From contig CP110630.1 of the NCBI GenBank assembly GCA_026210745.1, positions 5,890,001 through 5,954,000 on the forward strand: DNA of 64,000 nucleotides, read 5' to 3'. Positions within the stretch are counted from its first letter, which is position 1, and the number at the start of each line of letters is the position of its first letter. The translations under genes and the position numbers were made by a program. This stretch comes from Exobasidium rhododendri (Eukaryota; Basidiomycota; Exobasidiomycetes; Exobasidiales; Exobasidiaceae). This document shows positions 1 through 11,349 of this stretch, piece by piece. The notes under the pieces were generated by a model. That model saw only the letters and a program-made list of their open reading frames with translations. It had not been told where the DNA came from and made no database searches.

Positions 1-316
1 CAACGCCCTCTTTGAAGCCTTCAACATGCCTCGACATCTCCTCTGCTTTGCTTCCTAGCTTGACTACAACGCCAGTCGGTTCATGTGACGGAATCAGCGG
101 GCCTTTCTCCTTGGTCATTGACTCGAATTCACCTCTCGCGACCATGTTCTCTGTGTGGCAAAATCCTGCAGTCATAATTCGAATGAGGATCTGATGCGGC
201 TCGACGTTCGGTACTGGCAAGTCCTTCTTGAATGTGTACGGTGTCTTTTCCTCTTCAGCGTTCTTGGCGTACTTCTCGAGCACAAGGCCCTCCATCTTTT
301 CGGGTATGGCTACCAT
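1..316 (-). CDS. Zinc-dependent alcohol dehydrogenase, N-terminal part (runs off window)
   Basis: The first 105 residues of a medium-chain (GroES-fold) alcohol dehydrogenase are visible, reading leftwards out of the window without an intron. The start ATG is the complement of 314-316. Seen: GFCHTE around residue 51, where the Cys is the family's catalytic zinc ligand, and PLIPSHEPTG around residue 73, matching the usual PLIPGHEGAG block with the conserved His-Glu. The family oxidises alcohols or reduces aldehydes with NAD(P) and zinc. Substrate cannot be told from this fragment, and the Rossmann part lies outside. It shares a 331-bp intergenic promoter region with the divergent RING gene. Confidence 0.88.
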   Translation of the reverse strand, partial: MVAIPEKMEGLVLEKYAKNAEEEKTPYTFKKDLPVPNVEPHQILIRIMTAGFCHTENMVARGEFESMTKEKGPLIPSHEPTGVVVKLGSKAEEMSRHVEGFKEGV

Positions 317-647
317 ACTACTTCGTGTTAGGTATGAAGGGGCAAAATTTGCTCCGGCTGTTCGGAATCCAGATCCTGCGTTTGGGGTCACTACGCAGTG
401 TGGAGAACAAGGGCGTATATCTGTGAGAAGGAGTATGAATAATTCACCCACTGAGCAAGTGGAGGTCACTGGCGTCGATCTGATAAATTTCAAAGGCTTC
501 GTATATATGTGCATGTCGCGTGGGAACGGGGAGATGTCTCGAACGCCAAGGTCAGTTCTGGTCGGGCGGCCCCATCCAAATGTAGTAATACTGTCAGGCC
601 TCTTTCCCCCCCTTTACTTGTCCATCGTCCCACAGCCTGTCGTCAGT
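317..647. promoter_or_regulatory. Divergent intergenic region, ADH / RING ligase
   Basis: 331 bp between two divergent start codons, so it should hold both promoters and 5' leaders. A pyrimidine-rich run at about 599-620 lies just upstream of the RING start. No TATA box or other motif stands out. An open frame runs through it in phase with the RING gene but looks non-coding before the signal peptide at 648. Confidence 0.5.
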
Positions 648-2561
648 ATGGGGAACTTAAGTCGGCTAAGGCGGTCTATCTTCCTTTTTCTCTGCCTTTT
701 CTATGTCGCGAGTGCTGCTCAAGTAGTAGAGGGCGTCCCAGCGTCTCACGAAGACACACCCCTGACGGCTAGTATTTCGTATGCTCAGCCCGGGTCTAGC
801 ACAACACTGTTCGATAGGGTTGGTCGCTTTATCAGCAGCATTTTCCCCAATGAGGACTCCAATGTAGAAGGAGACGGCGGCTTCTTCGGTGGGGACGGAA
901 CGACCATTGCTTGGGGTGGTAGTACATTAGAAGTAGTTGTAAGTCATGGTCAATGAAGAACGGGGGCAGTGGCGTGCGCACTGTGTCTGACCATAACCCC
1001 TCTTTTCAACATCCGCTACGGCAGAAAACTCAAGCGACCTACTTGACTAGGGCTGCAGCTTTTGGTCCACGAATTACCAGCGACGAAGGCTTGAAGGGGC
1101 ATATGCTTCCCATCAGTGATTTCTATCACCCGATCAATAAGTCGGCAGCATTTGATTCCAACATCGGTAAAAATTACGGGTGTCCCTTCAAAGGTGGGCC
1201 AGGATGGAACGACGAAGACTTTGATGACGACAACAATGGCATCGATAGAGTCAGCCCTTCCGATCTGATCTACACGGATAGCAAGGCAAAGCCAGGAAAC
1301 GACTGGATCGCTCTTGTAGAGAGGGGAGGGCAGTGCTCCTTTGTATCCAAGGTCAGAGTAGCACAAGCCTTGGGAGCCAAGGCTGTGGTAGTCGGAGATG
1401 CCCCGAATCCAGACTACGAGGACGGAGAACATACGCCCGGTGAAGAAAGCGATCCTGGTCTTAGTGGGCGCTTGGTGACAATGTATGCACCTGGTGTCTC
1501 AAGTGACATCAAGATCCCCAGCACTTTTATCACTCGACCTAGCTACGTCGATCTCATTCGTTTGATCGACGAGACAGAAAAGGAAAGGCAAGAGCATTGT
1601 GTCCTACAGAAGAAGGAAGGAAAGGATTGCAATGCTCGGGAGAATGGACTAGAGGTCATCTTGGGAAGAGATGACATCATGTGGGAGTGGCCCCTCATCG
1701 ACTTGGCTTTTATTCTGCTCTTGCTGCCCTCCTTTATGACACTTACCACGATCATCGTTCATCGGATCAGACTGACTCGGCAGCGCAGAAGAGAAAGAGC
1801 GCCCGAATTAGTCGTTCTCGGTCTGCCGTGCTTGATTTGGAGACCAGACGGGCAACCGTGGGAGAAGATCGAAGGCAGTGAAGATGGCATCACGACAAGT
1901 TCAGAACAACAGGCGACCAGCAAGGGAGCTAGTAGCAACATACTAATTAACACAGATGACATGGAGCTTGGAACGACGCAAGTTGAAGAGGAAGTTGCTC
2001 TTGTTCCTCGCTTGAGTGAAGGCGCAGATCAAGCTGGTCCTTCCAGCCTCCCTCTGAAGACTGTACCAGTTCTACCCCCTGCCCCCATTCGCTCGCACTC
2101 TCAACTTCCACCCGGTCGAACATACTACAGGTGAGTTTGACGGTAGAAGCGTGATCCGAGCATGCAAAGATAAAAGGTGTATGCTAATGCCGTCGTTCCC
2201 TTTTTGACAGCTGCGACGAGTGTGCCATCTGCCTGTCTGAGTTTGTCGACGGTGACCAGGTTCGAGTATTGCCTTGTGGGCATGTCTTCCATCTGCTCGA
2301 AATCGACAGTTGGTTATTGCGAATTAAGAAGCTCTGTCCGATTTGCAAGCGTGACAGTGAGTGTGTGATGGGCTGATTAGGAACTTATATGTGCGTAGCT
2401 GACTACGGCCTTTGCCTTCCCTCCGTCCAGTCACCGTCCCTATTCCACCGACGCCGCCTGCTCCTTCTCTGCACTCTCCAGCGTCAATTCAAGATGTCGC
2501 TGCGGAAGATTTGCTCAATGACGGTGACGCCGAAGCGACTCCACTGCTTGCCCATTCTTAG
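648..2561 (+). CDS. PA-TM-RING E3 ubiquitin ligase
   Basis: Four exons: 648-938, 1025-2130, 2211-2356, 2431-2561; 557 residues. The start at 648 is chosen because it opens with a signal peptide (basic MGNLSRLRRS, then a hydrophobic core). A protease-associated (PA) luminal domain covers roughly residues 130-285 (WIALVERGGQCSF; AQALGAKAVVVGD). One membrane segment follows near 318-343, then a cytosolic linker and a C-terminal RING (about 466-512: CAIC, LPCGHVFH, CPICKRD). Proteins of this layout (RNF13/Goliath type) are membrane ubiquitin ligases of endosomes, vacuole or Golgi. The oddity is that the sixth zinc-ligand position, normally Cys in HxxC, is Glu here (HLLEIDSW). The tail after the RING is short and Pro-rich. 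Confidence 0.85.
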
Positions 2562-3114
2562 GATGCTATATGCTTTCTTTTCTTTTGTACATACTTATTC
2601 CCTTCTCCGGTGCCGTATTTGCGCTCTCGCTCTGTATAACATGCTTCTCCCTTTACCAAATCATTCAGTAGTGAACCCTTGATCTTCTTGTCTGATCAAG
2701 GCTTCACAGCAGAGTCGGACATCAAGCCCGTCCTCCTCCCCTGCTGTTCGCTTTTCGCGAGAGATTAGCGTGATTAGTGTCGTTTCTCAAGTTAGAGTTT
2801 TTGTCCACAAGGTCAGCGCAAGTCGGATTATCTTCGAGACAGTGTAATTGAAAGTTGTAACGCCCAAAAAGCGCTAAGAGAGACAGAGAGATAGTTCCTT
2901 GCATTTTAGGCAGACCTACCTTGGTCACAAGATAGGGACGAATGGACTCACTACAGCGATCGAATGGGGGATCCCTTCATGCTTGCAGATCAATCTCTTG
3001 TTGCACCCCCTCATCGTGTTTATCTCCTACTTCTCTTGGATATCCGAATCGACATCGCCTAGCACCATACTACTGCCTCTTGCGCGTACAAGCCTTGCCC
3101 TGTCCACGATAGCA
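2562..3114. other. Intergenic region, RING ligase 3' / UNC93-like 5'
   Basis: 553 bp between two genes in the same direction. It should hold the 3' UTR of the RING gene and the promoter and leader of the UNC93-like gene. No convincing ORF, RNA gene or repeat was seen. Confidence 0.5.
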
Positions 3115-4927
3115 ATGTCAACCGAAAAGCTTCCTTCAGAAAGCGATGTGGGTCAGAGTGAAGCAGTCGATGCCTATCCACAAAGAGACACAAAACATGT
3201 CGGCAGCCTAGTCAAGTTCTGGAATCAGAGCATGACGCAGGTCGGTCTTGTCGGTGTGTGCTGCTTCCTCTGGTGAGTGTCGAGAGAGGGTGCGACTCGT
3301 CCAGCGAAGTCACTGACCTCTAGCTGTGTTCATCAGTCCTGGAATGTTCAATGCCTGTGAGTAGGAGCTCTGGATCAGCAGTATCTCTGTAGACCTGCAA
3401 TCAACTTACCGTGTACACTTGTGCTGATACAGTGAGCGGTATTGGCGGCGGTGGCCAAGTAGATACAAAGGTCAGCTCTGACGCTAATGCTGCACTGGTG
3501 AGTGACGTGGAGTCTCGACTATCAATTGGATGTCGTCGTTGATACTTCAGTGCGATGTCGTCATGCTGTCCAGTACGGCACCTTTGCAGGCGTCTCCTTC
3601 TTTGCCGGCACGATTCACAACAAGCTGGGAACAAAGTTGACCCTCTTCCTCGGCGCATGTGGATACAGTCTCTACATTGCTTCCTTCCTTTGCTACAATC
3701 ACACCATGAACAAGGGCTTCGTCATTGCCTCTGGTGCTATACTAGGAGTCTGCGCTTCTCTTTTCTGGACTGCACAAGGTGCTGTCATGCTTTCGTACCC
3801 ACTCGAGCAAGACAAGGGGTAAGCCGATCCAAGTCGTGTGTGGGCGTCTACTGAGTGTTAGTCTAATAAAGACTCATTCCTCCAACAGCAAAGCCTTTGC
3901 TCTCGTCTGGGTCATCTTCAATCTAGGAGCAGTAATCGGCAGTGCCATTGAGCTCGGCTTAACATACAATTCCAATAATCCAAGTCTTGGCGATGCACCT
4001 TATGCGGTCTTCTTGGTTCTCACCTTCTTGGGTGCCTGCTGCTCTGCTCTTCTCAAGACACCTTCCCAAGTCATTCGAACTGACGGCAGTCGAGTCTATG
4101 TGCCTTCGCAAACAAGCTGGAAATCCGAATTCGTCGGCCTTTATCGTCTTTTAAGAACTGACTATTGGGTCTTTCTTCTCTTTCCCCTCTTTTACGGATC
4201 AAACCTGTTCTACACCTGGCAGCAACAAGCATACAACGCTCCCGTGTTCACACTTCGAGCTCGTGCACTCAATTCAATGCTTTACTGGGGCTCCCAAATG
4301 GTTGCTGCCTACTTGATTTCGTTTGTGCTGGACAGCAAACGACTGACGAGAAGGGCAAGACTATGGGCAGGTTGGATTGTGGTATTCGTTGTCCTTTGGG
4401 CTGTCTGGGGAGGGTCGTATGCCAAGCAGCTGCAGTACACTCGTGGAGATGTAGTGCAGTCTGGTCCTTCGAAAGGGTCACTTCCGGATCTGATCGATCT
4501 TACCATGAGTCGAGCCTACGCCGGGCCCGCTCTACTCTACGCCTTCTCCGGCTTCTTCGACGCTCTTTGGCAAGCTTTCGCTTACACCTTGATCGGATCA
4601 ATGTCCAACGACATGTCTAAGCTCGCCTTTCTAGCTGGGTTCTACAAGTCACTGCAATCAGCAGGCGGTGCGACCGGATTCGCCATGGACGGTGGCTCAG
4701 TCGCATACATGACTATCCTTGCGGTCACTTGGGCAGTCTGTGCAGCTGGAATGCTCTTTGTCCTTCCAGTGCTGTATTACCGTATTACAGAGAGCACAAG
4801 TCCATTGTCAGAGATCACTGTTCCAGGTCGAGAGTTGGAGGTCAAGAAAGCGACCGAGGAGGCCGTCGAAAGGACCGGCATCGTGCCACCACAACTCCAG
4901 CAGATGGCAAAAGAAGAGCAAGCTTAG
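3115..4927 (+). CDS. UNC93-like major facilitator superfamily protein
   Basis: Five exons: 3115-3272, 3337-3356 (a 20-nt microexon), 3433-3497, 3574-3818, 3889-4927; 508 residues. The microexon is supported because it restores the family signature CCPGMFNALSGIGGGGQ across three exons. Ten or more hydrophobic segments are visible, including GTFAGVSFFAGTIHNKLGTK and GKAFALVWVIFNLGAVIG, which are typical of fungal UNC93/DUF895 membrane proteins. The animal namesake regulates a potassium channel and UNC93B1 escorts Toll-like receptors; the fungal members have no firmly known substrate. The C-terminus is charged and cytosolic (ends KEEQA). Membrane location and family are well supported, function is not. 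Confidence 0.85.
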
Positions 4928-5184
4928 CGACGTGTGTCCTCTCTCTTTTCTTCGCACTTCCCAGTAGTCTTTAGTATACCCCCTTTTGTACAGTAAAATT
5001 CTTTACCTTTTTGCCTCATCTCCCCTTCCCCCCCCCTTTTCAGTAGGCGAAGAAGAGGACGATAATTAAGATCCATACGTCTCGGTTCCTACCTAGCGTG
5101 TCGCCAACTTTAAAAATTATCCTTTAATTCTCTCCTCGACCTGATGACTCTTTCTCCAGAGAAGCTTGCTGCTTCAGACGTTGC

Positions 5185-7071
5185 ATGCTCTTCCGCCTCT
5201 TCTCAAGCACATTCAGAATGCCGGTTTCGACGATGAACTCAAATACGAGCACTTTGCAGGCCATTGACCTTTCCCTGCATCGAATCACCGAATTGCTGCT
5301 GCGACTGTCCTCACCACAAGCAAAGTTTCCCGTCATTCACATCGCTGGAACAAACTCGAAAGGAAGCACAATCGCCTACTTGAGCAGTATTCTCAATGAC
5401 TCCATCGGCATCTCTACAGCATCCTTTACAAGTCCTCATCTACGATTTGAGAGAGATTGCTGCAAGGTAGGCAATCAGATCATCGATGCAACCATCTGGG
5501 AAGAGGCTGGGAAGCGGGTCTTTGAGGCCGATGCTGCTACACCTTCACTGTCTGCAACGACACATTCCTCATCTTCCTCATCGATATTGTGGCCACTGAA
5601 TTGCTCTCCCTTTGAGCTCCTCACAGCTCGGTCTTTCTTGGCATTCGACATGCTACCGCCTTCACAACGACCAGAGATACTCTTGGTAGAAGTAGGGATG
5701 GGTGGAGCTCTAGATGCAACCAATGTCTTTGCACCATCTCAAGTACTGGCCAGCGTCATCTGTCCCGTCGACTACGATCATCAATCATTTTTAGGCAACA
5801 CTTTGAGTGAGATTGCAATGCAAAAGGCTGGCATCGTCAAGTATGGAGGACTTTGCATCATGGCAGATCAGAGAAAACAAGGAAGTGATAGCAGCGATCA
5901 AGTGGACTGTACCAAAGTGAAAGCGATGAACGAGCAAACAATAGTGATTGATGGAAGAGAAGCGGCAGAGATTCAAGAGACTGTTCGTCACAAATGTGCT
6001 TCATTGAATGCTCGAATTGTGAAAGCTCATGTGCCTTGGCAAGCTTTGTCTGCCGGCCCTAGTCAAATGGTGCAACCTGAATCGTCGCCCTGGTCAACGA
6101 AAATACCAACAAATGTTCGATACACGCCAGTGTTGTTACCTTCTAAGCTCCACACCGGCGAATTCGTGTCGACGGCAGGCGATCCAGTCGTTCCTGGCCC
6201 CAAAATTCAACTACCAAAGACAAGAGCCGCCCTGATGGGTTGCCACCTTGCATTGCAAACACTCTGGAGTATCGCTCGAGACGAGACACCCTGTGCCCTG
6301 GGTGAAGCAGGATCAGATAGCAACGAAGAACTGAGATTGAGAATTGCGTATGGACTGCGTGACGATCGTATGGCAAAGATGCAATTGGAAGCTTCTATTC
6401 AGGAAACCCGTATACTTGGCAGAGCAGACTGGATCGATCTAAAGCTAAGAGGAGAAGCTCCTACTGCCATGCAAGTAGATGACGACGGTGAAGTTGGTGC
6501 TGCAGCCTCTTCTCTTCATACGTCCCCTCTCGTGCATGCCCTCGTTGACGGTGCTCATAATCCTAGCGCTGCTCTCGCTCTTCATCAGTATGTCAAAAGC
6601 TGTGTTCAGCAGAGGACGTTTTCGTCAAGGCAGGATGCCGCTTCACCAATCTCAAAGGTCACTATTACCTGGATCCTCGCCTTCTCGCAAGGCAAGAAAA
6701 TCACAGACATCGTCCGGGGACTTTTTGGCGAAGCGGCTGATGATGATGATGTCAAGAACCTCACGAGCAGCTTTGAGTCTCTCCTCGATACTCACGTCGA
6801 ACACAAGGTAGCTTGCTTACCCTTCAGTACCCCTGTCGAAGGGATGCCTTGGGTGAAGAGCTACACCGCAGGAGAGACTGCCGCGGCTTTCCATCCTTAT
6901 ACCCGGTCGATCACCGACATTCAACCTTTCTCGAAGCTAGAAGAGGCGCTCATCTGGGCGGCAAAGGATGGCGATGGCAAGACAATCACAGGCAATCGAG
7001 GCAACATAATTGTTATTGCTGGCAGTCTCTACCTCGTCTCGGATGTATACCGCCTTTTGGCTGCTGGATGA
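5185..7071 (+). CDS. FOL3: Dihydrofolate synthase (folylpolyglutamate synthase family)
   Basis: Single exon, up to 628 residues; usual family length is about 430-500, and the extra length lies in Ser/Thr-rich insertions. The Mur-ligase/FPGS signatures are present: the ATP loop HIAGTNSKGS (about residues 52-61), the DYDHQSFLG metal/Mg-ATP block (about 197) with KAGIVK after it, and VDGAHNPSA in the C-terminal domain (about 455). The enzyme joins dihydropteroate to glutamate with ATP, making dihydrofolate. Ala/Asp-rich DYDH and the compact C-terminal domain favour Fol3 over the polyglutamating Met7 paralogue, but this is an inference. In-frame Met codons at 5218 and 5233 are alternative starts; the first 12 residues could be a weak mitochondrial presequence. 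The stop lies only 31 bp from the convergent aldose epimerase stop. Confidence 0.85.
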   Translation: MLFRLFSSTFRMPVSTMNSNTSTLQAIDLSLHRITELLLRLSSPQAKFPVIHIAGTNSKGSTIAYLSSILNDSIGISTASFTSPHLRFERDCCKVGNQIIDATIWEEAGKRVFEADAATPSLSATTHSSSSSSILWPLNCSPFELLTARSFLAFDMLPPSQRPEILLVEVGMGGALDATNVFAPSQVLASVICPVDYDHQSFLGNTLSEIAMQKAGIVKYGGLCIMADQRKQGSDSSDQVDCTKVKAMNEQTIVIDGREAAEIQETVRHKCASLNARIVKAHVPWQALSAGPSQMVQPESSPWSTKIPTNVRYTPVLLPSKLHTGEFVSTAGDPVVPGPKIQLPKTRAALMGCHLALQTLWSIARDETPCALGEAGSDSNEELRLRIAYGLRDDRMAKMQLEASIQETRILGRADWIDLKLRGEAPTAMQVDDDGEVGAAASSLHTSPLVHALVDGAHNPSAALALHQYVKSCVQQRTFSSRQDAASPISKVTITWILAFSQGKKITDIVRGLFGEAADDDDVKNLTSSFESLLDTHVEHKVACLPFSTPVEGMPWVKSYTAGETAAAFHPYTRSITDIQPFSKLEEALIWAAKDGDGKTITGNRGNIIVIAGSLYLVSDVYRLLAAG

Positions 7072-7102
7072 AATAGCATCACACCTCCCTGCCCCCACCC
7101 CC

Positions 7103-8511
7103 TCAATTCTTGTACAATTCCACTTCTACCCAATTGCGATAGCGATCGTTCCTTCTCAGAATAGTGTCATCACCTGCCAGCTTCTGGTAGTCTTTGTGCA
7201 GGAAAGTTGCGTGAGGATGAGCGAACTCAAGAACAACGGCGCTTCTCTTTGCGTAGCCAGAAGGACTGTCAGGATCCTCTTCATGAATGAGCTTCTTGTT
7301 GCCACCCGATGCCTCTGCAGATGCAGGAGGGTCTGGCTGGCCTGATGCATGGTAGAACTGAGTCCCACTCTGATTTGTCTTGAAGGCGAGTGACAATTTG
7401 GTCGCTGGAGAATGCAAGATGAGGCGAGGTTGACTGTTGATCTCCCTCTCTTTCCACTCATCACCAGATGATCCCCAACAATAGAAGTGATCGTAGCCAG
7501 CGTCACTCATGTTATCCTTTATTCGTCTTCCCAGCCCCTGAGTGCCCTCTTGGTACCAATCGTGTTCGCCCCCGTCATTGCACTTTATCAGACTTCCCGT
7601 TGGTACTAGATTGCCGTCGAGGCCCAGAGTATAGAGGTCTGACTTCTCATCGATAGGCATCATTCTCAACGTATGATCGTCTGTTGTTCCCCTTTCGACT
7701 TCCCTCGCTTGAGGCTCTGAAGCACTCAAATTGAAACCCCAGTGTTGAGTGATATTGAAAGGAGTCGCCGCACAATCATCGATGATTTGCGCTCGATAGT
7801 CGACTCTTAGCACGCCTGCACTCCTTCCCATAGCTCCATTTGCATCTGTGGCAGCAGCAGGCACTTGTATTGCTACTCGGGCCTCAATACGTACAGTGCC
7901 AGGAAATCCATTCGACCCGGCCGCACTAACCACTCCAAAGATTGCCGAGGCAGAAGCAAATGCTGAAGGTGATTCCACACCAAAGAACTGGCTTTGCATT
8001 GAAGACAGCTTTACCCAGATCAGACGATCAAGTGGTCCTTCCTGGATGGTCAGCTTTCCAGCAGGTATCTGTGGAAGGTCTTTGTGTACCTCGGGTCCAC
8101 CATGCAAGCATACACCCGACGCCGCTGTTGCAGTACATGAAGAAGAGTTCGTCAGTGCTACACTCTACAGACGACATAACTATCTCAGATGTGCCGCTCA
8201 CAGAATTCTGGCACTTCCATCTCGCCCCCTGCAAATTCACAGTGCCCGGCGGGGAGACGATTCGCATAGCGACCTACAAGAGGCCCCAAGAATTTGCGAC
8301 CGTGTGACCAGTGGTCCTTGGGATCTTCTGGTCCTGCAATGACATCGTGTGTCTCGCCTGTGGAAGGATTTTCGAATATCAGTCGAGTCACATTGAGTCC
8401 CAGAGGGATGATATGTGCCGTGAGAGGAAGGCGAGGATGTGACAGAATCACCGGTCTGAAGGGATCCACGAATGACATGAAAGGCAGGGCCACAATATCA
8501 GGAGAGGACAC
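7103..8511 (-). CDS. Aldose 1-epimerase (galactose mutarotase family)
   Basis: Two exons on the minus strand: 8511-8202 and 8124-7103; 443 residues. The join gives CLHGGPEVH, matching the family's LHGG motif, preceded by KFLGPLVGRYANRLP, the family's conserved GRxANR block. Downstream are NITQHWGFNLS (equivalent of the N-H-xx-FNL motif with the catalytic His) and a C-terminal strand with LEFAHPHATFLH followed by RYRNWVEVELY. The enzyme interconverts alpha and beta anomers of hexoses. The protein is longer than the usual 340 residues. It is divergent from the SET methyltransferase gene (192 bp apart) and convergent with the folate gene. Confidence 0.85.
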
Positions 8512-8703
8512 GGCGATTCACGTCTGAAGAGAGGATGAAACACGCTGCCCCTCCTCTGTTGTTCTTCTGTCAACTTTTAGAGTTTTTCTCTCTTCTTTTT
8601 TGCTGCTGTGGAGGTCCGCAAAAGGCGAGGAGAAGAAAACAAGGTTTCTTAGCAACGTACCTATTGTGTCGACAGGGCTACTTCGTCGAGTGCAGAGAGG
8701 GGG

Positions 8704-11090
8704 ATGAGCAGGTTGGTGCAGTCGACAGACGATGATGACACCCGATTAGGGAAGCTGTTGGAGTGGGCCACGTCTCGTCACATATGGATACATGATCACG
8801 TCGAGATCCGCAAATTGCCGTCGTATCCCACTGATTCCGAGCGTGTAGCAGAGGATGGGGAGGTTCAAAAGGCGAAGCAAGATGAAGGTACCATGAGACA
8901 GGGAGGGGATAACGGCAACGAGACCGATACTGCAGATCGTGCTCGCCCCAGTCAGGGATTTGGCGCCTATGTAAAGCATGGAGAGGTCATCTTGGAGCGG
9001 CAAGTTGTGGTCCTGGTAGCAAAGGCTAACATGCTTTCCGTCCGCACCACATCTTTGGCACATCACATACCGATGGAGATGATCTACAGCTCGGACGCAT
9101 CATCAGGTTTGCTGCTCGCTCTGGTGCTGCAACACGAGCTGATGCTGGGGGAGCGAAGCCCTTGGTGGGGATATTTGCAGTCTCTACCAAAGATGGGCGA
9201 GAGGTGGTGTGTGGACCTGCCTCTGTTCATGCCCAAGCACAAGAATGAGAATTGGGGCTTTTTCAGCGTCACAGAGACAGGCAGAATGCTGAGGAGAGCT
9301 GAAGCAGACCCAAGTGGGCACATCGAAGGATTGGGAATGTGTTCGGTGAGTGCTGGCAATTCGTCTCTCGTGTATCATGTCACAGTGATGTATAACAGGA
9401 TCTCCTCGTCGTTCGTCATCAGCAACGTGCCTTCGACTTCTTCCGCAACAAAGGCCTCTCCATTCTCGAGAAGGCCCATGCAAGTCTTGTGCAAGAAGAC
9501 ACACATTCTCCCGCTTCAACGGAGACGCAAAAGCAGCAGAGGGAGCAAAGGGCGTCGCTGCTAAGCCAAGACTTCGCAAGTGCGCTTACCATCATCAGCA
9601 GTCGTACTTTCGTCGTCGACATGTATCACGGACTTTGCATGGTTCCCATCGCCGACATGTTCAATCATTCAGATCAGGCCAACATACACTTTGAAGCAGA
9701 CGATGAAGTCTGTGACGAGTGTGGATCGTTGGGTTCTTGTCCACACAACAATGACCCTCTTCCCTCTGAAGCGTACGGTCGACCATCTTCCATCATCAAG
9801 GCAGAGAGCGGACCTAATAGCGAGGGATGGGAGCCTCCAATGGAGCTACGGGGCATCGATACGGTAGATATGGTGGCGCAAGAGGACATCGATAGTCGGC
9901 AGCAGCTCTTCAGTACGTATGGCAATTTCACCAACTCCAACCTACTCGTCACGTATGGCTTCGGGCTGGAATGGGCGACCGAGTGGGAGCGATACGTCTG
10001 GGAGTGGCGCAATCAAGAGGAAAGGAGAGATCTGTTGCTGTCGTGGAGCCATCATGAGAACCCCTTTCAGGCAAAGTTTGGTGAAAGAAAGGATCTATCT
10101 CACCAAAAACAGACGTGGATTGCAAACTGCGCTCGCTTTGCCAGTCTTCCCGAGAGCAGCTTAGACGAGCTCCAGTTGGATGAAAGCGCCTCTTTCATGC
10201 CGCTGAAGCAACAAGATCCAGCTAAACTCAGTCTTCCGATTAGCTCACCATTTGTTGCTCTTACGAAGCCCTTGAACATACCATCGGAAGATTCAGCACA
10301 GGACCTGGCCGAGTCGCTCGAGGACCACATCTGCGAGCTTTCCACTCACGATGAGTCGAAAGACATGTACCAACCTCTCTTTGTCGACCAAAGAGGGAGG
10401 ATCTCGCTGGCCCTTTGGAGGGCAGCAGTAATGTACAATTATTCGAATTGGATCACCCAGTATCCTTCACTGGCCTTCGAAGACCTAGATCTACTGATCT
10501 ACATCACAGAGATCCGCCTGCACGAAGCCCTGACTGACGGCATCCCACAGACCATCACTGATGAAGACAATGACTGGATCTGGATCATACTGCACGACGT
10601 CCTCGCCTTGTTCAAGCAGATAATCATACGTCGGAAGGAGCAGATCGAGCATCTCCGCGGTGTTGTAATGGGCCGGCATGCAGATGAGAGCCCGCAGTAT
10701 ATGCTTCCGCTGATCTTCAAGGTGTGTTTCCTCTCAAACTTTCAGGCTTTGAGGCCTTGAGATTGCAATATGCTCATTTGCTCATCCACCTTTATTGCAT
10801 ACCCCTTCTTTTAGAAATCATTCTCTTCAGATCTATACCGATCTACCACGATACAGTCATATCAAGAGACGACCTCTTTACAAACCTGCTCGATCTGGTT
10901 GGGCCAGTGTTGCGAGCGGATCACAAAGATCCGAAATTTTACGGAGATCAGACGACGCTTCTGTAGCGAACCTCGAGAAGAGACCAGGAAGATCTCCAGA
11001 GACGTGTCACAAGATGAAGAGACTCCAGCAGCGGAAGTACCTAACAAGCGCCCGAGAGAAGAACAAAGTCAGAAGCAATTAGGTCGATAG
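8704..11090 (+). CDS. SET-domain lysine methyltransferase (RKM/SETD6-like)
   Basis: Exon 1 is 8704-9345 and exon 2 is 9399-10721, both phase 0. The 3' end is uncertain: a final exon from 10815 to the stop at 11090 (acceptor at 10814) is my preferred model, an exon starting at 10831 and ending at 11082 is possible, and without splicing the frame stops at 10760. The protein carries a split SET domain: GFGAYVKHG at the N-terminal part, PIADMFNHS (the NHS cofactor/substrate motif), a Cys-rich insert (CDECGSLGSCPH) seen in fungal members, and STYGNFTNSNLLVTYGF with the catalytic-type Tyr. After it comes the alpha-helical substrate domain. Relatives methylate ribosomal proteins or other non-histone targets. 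The family is well supported, the target is not known. Confidence 0.75.
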
Positions 11091-11349
11091 CACCACTACC
11101 TTTCCCAACCTCTCGCCGCGTCGTCATCACCTGATGGCAGTCTGTACATATACTCAATATCCCTCCTTTCCTTCCATCGTCTCACCTCGCAAAGCACTTC
11201 ACTCATGTACTCGAGCCCGTCATCGCCGCACCATCGACAGTAAGTCGAACTCGAAATACAGTATTACAATTTACAAGTACAGGATATAATTTACAGATGT
11301 ACAGTATCAGGCTCCCCCCTCCCCTTTCCCCACCTTGAAAGACATCTCC

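Noticed and set aside
228-647. N-terminal extension of the RING gene
   Set aside because: The frame is open, but the residues are unlike a conserved protein and would hide the signal peptide that begins at 648.
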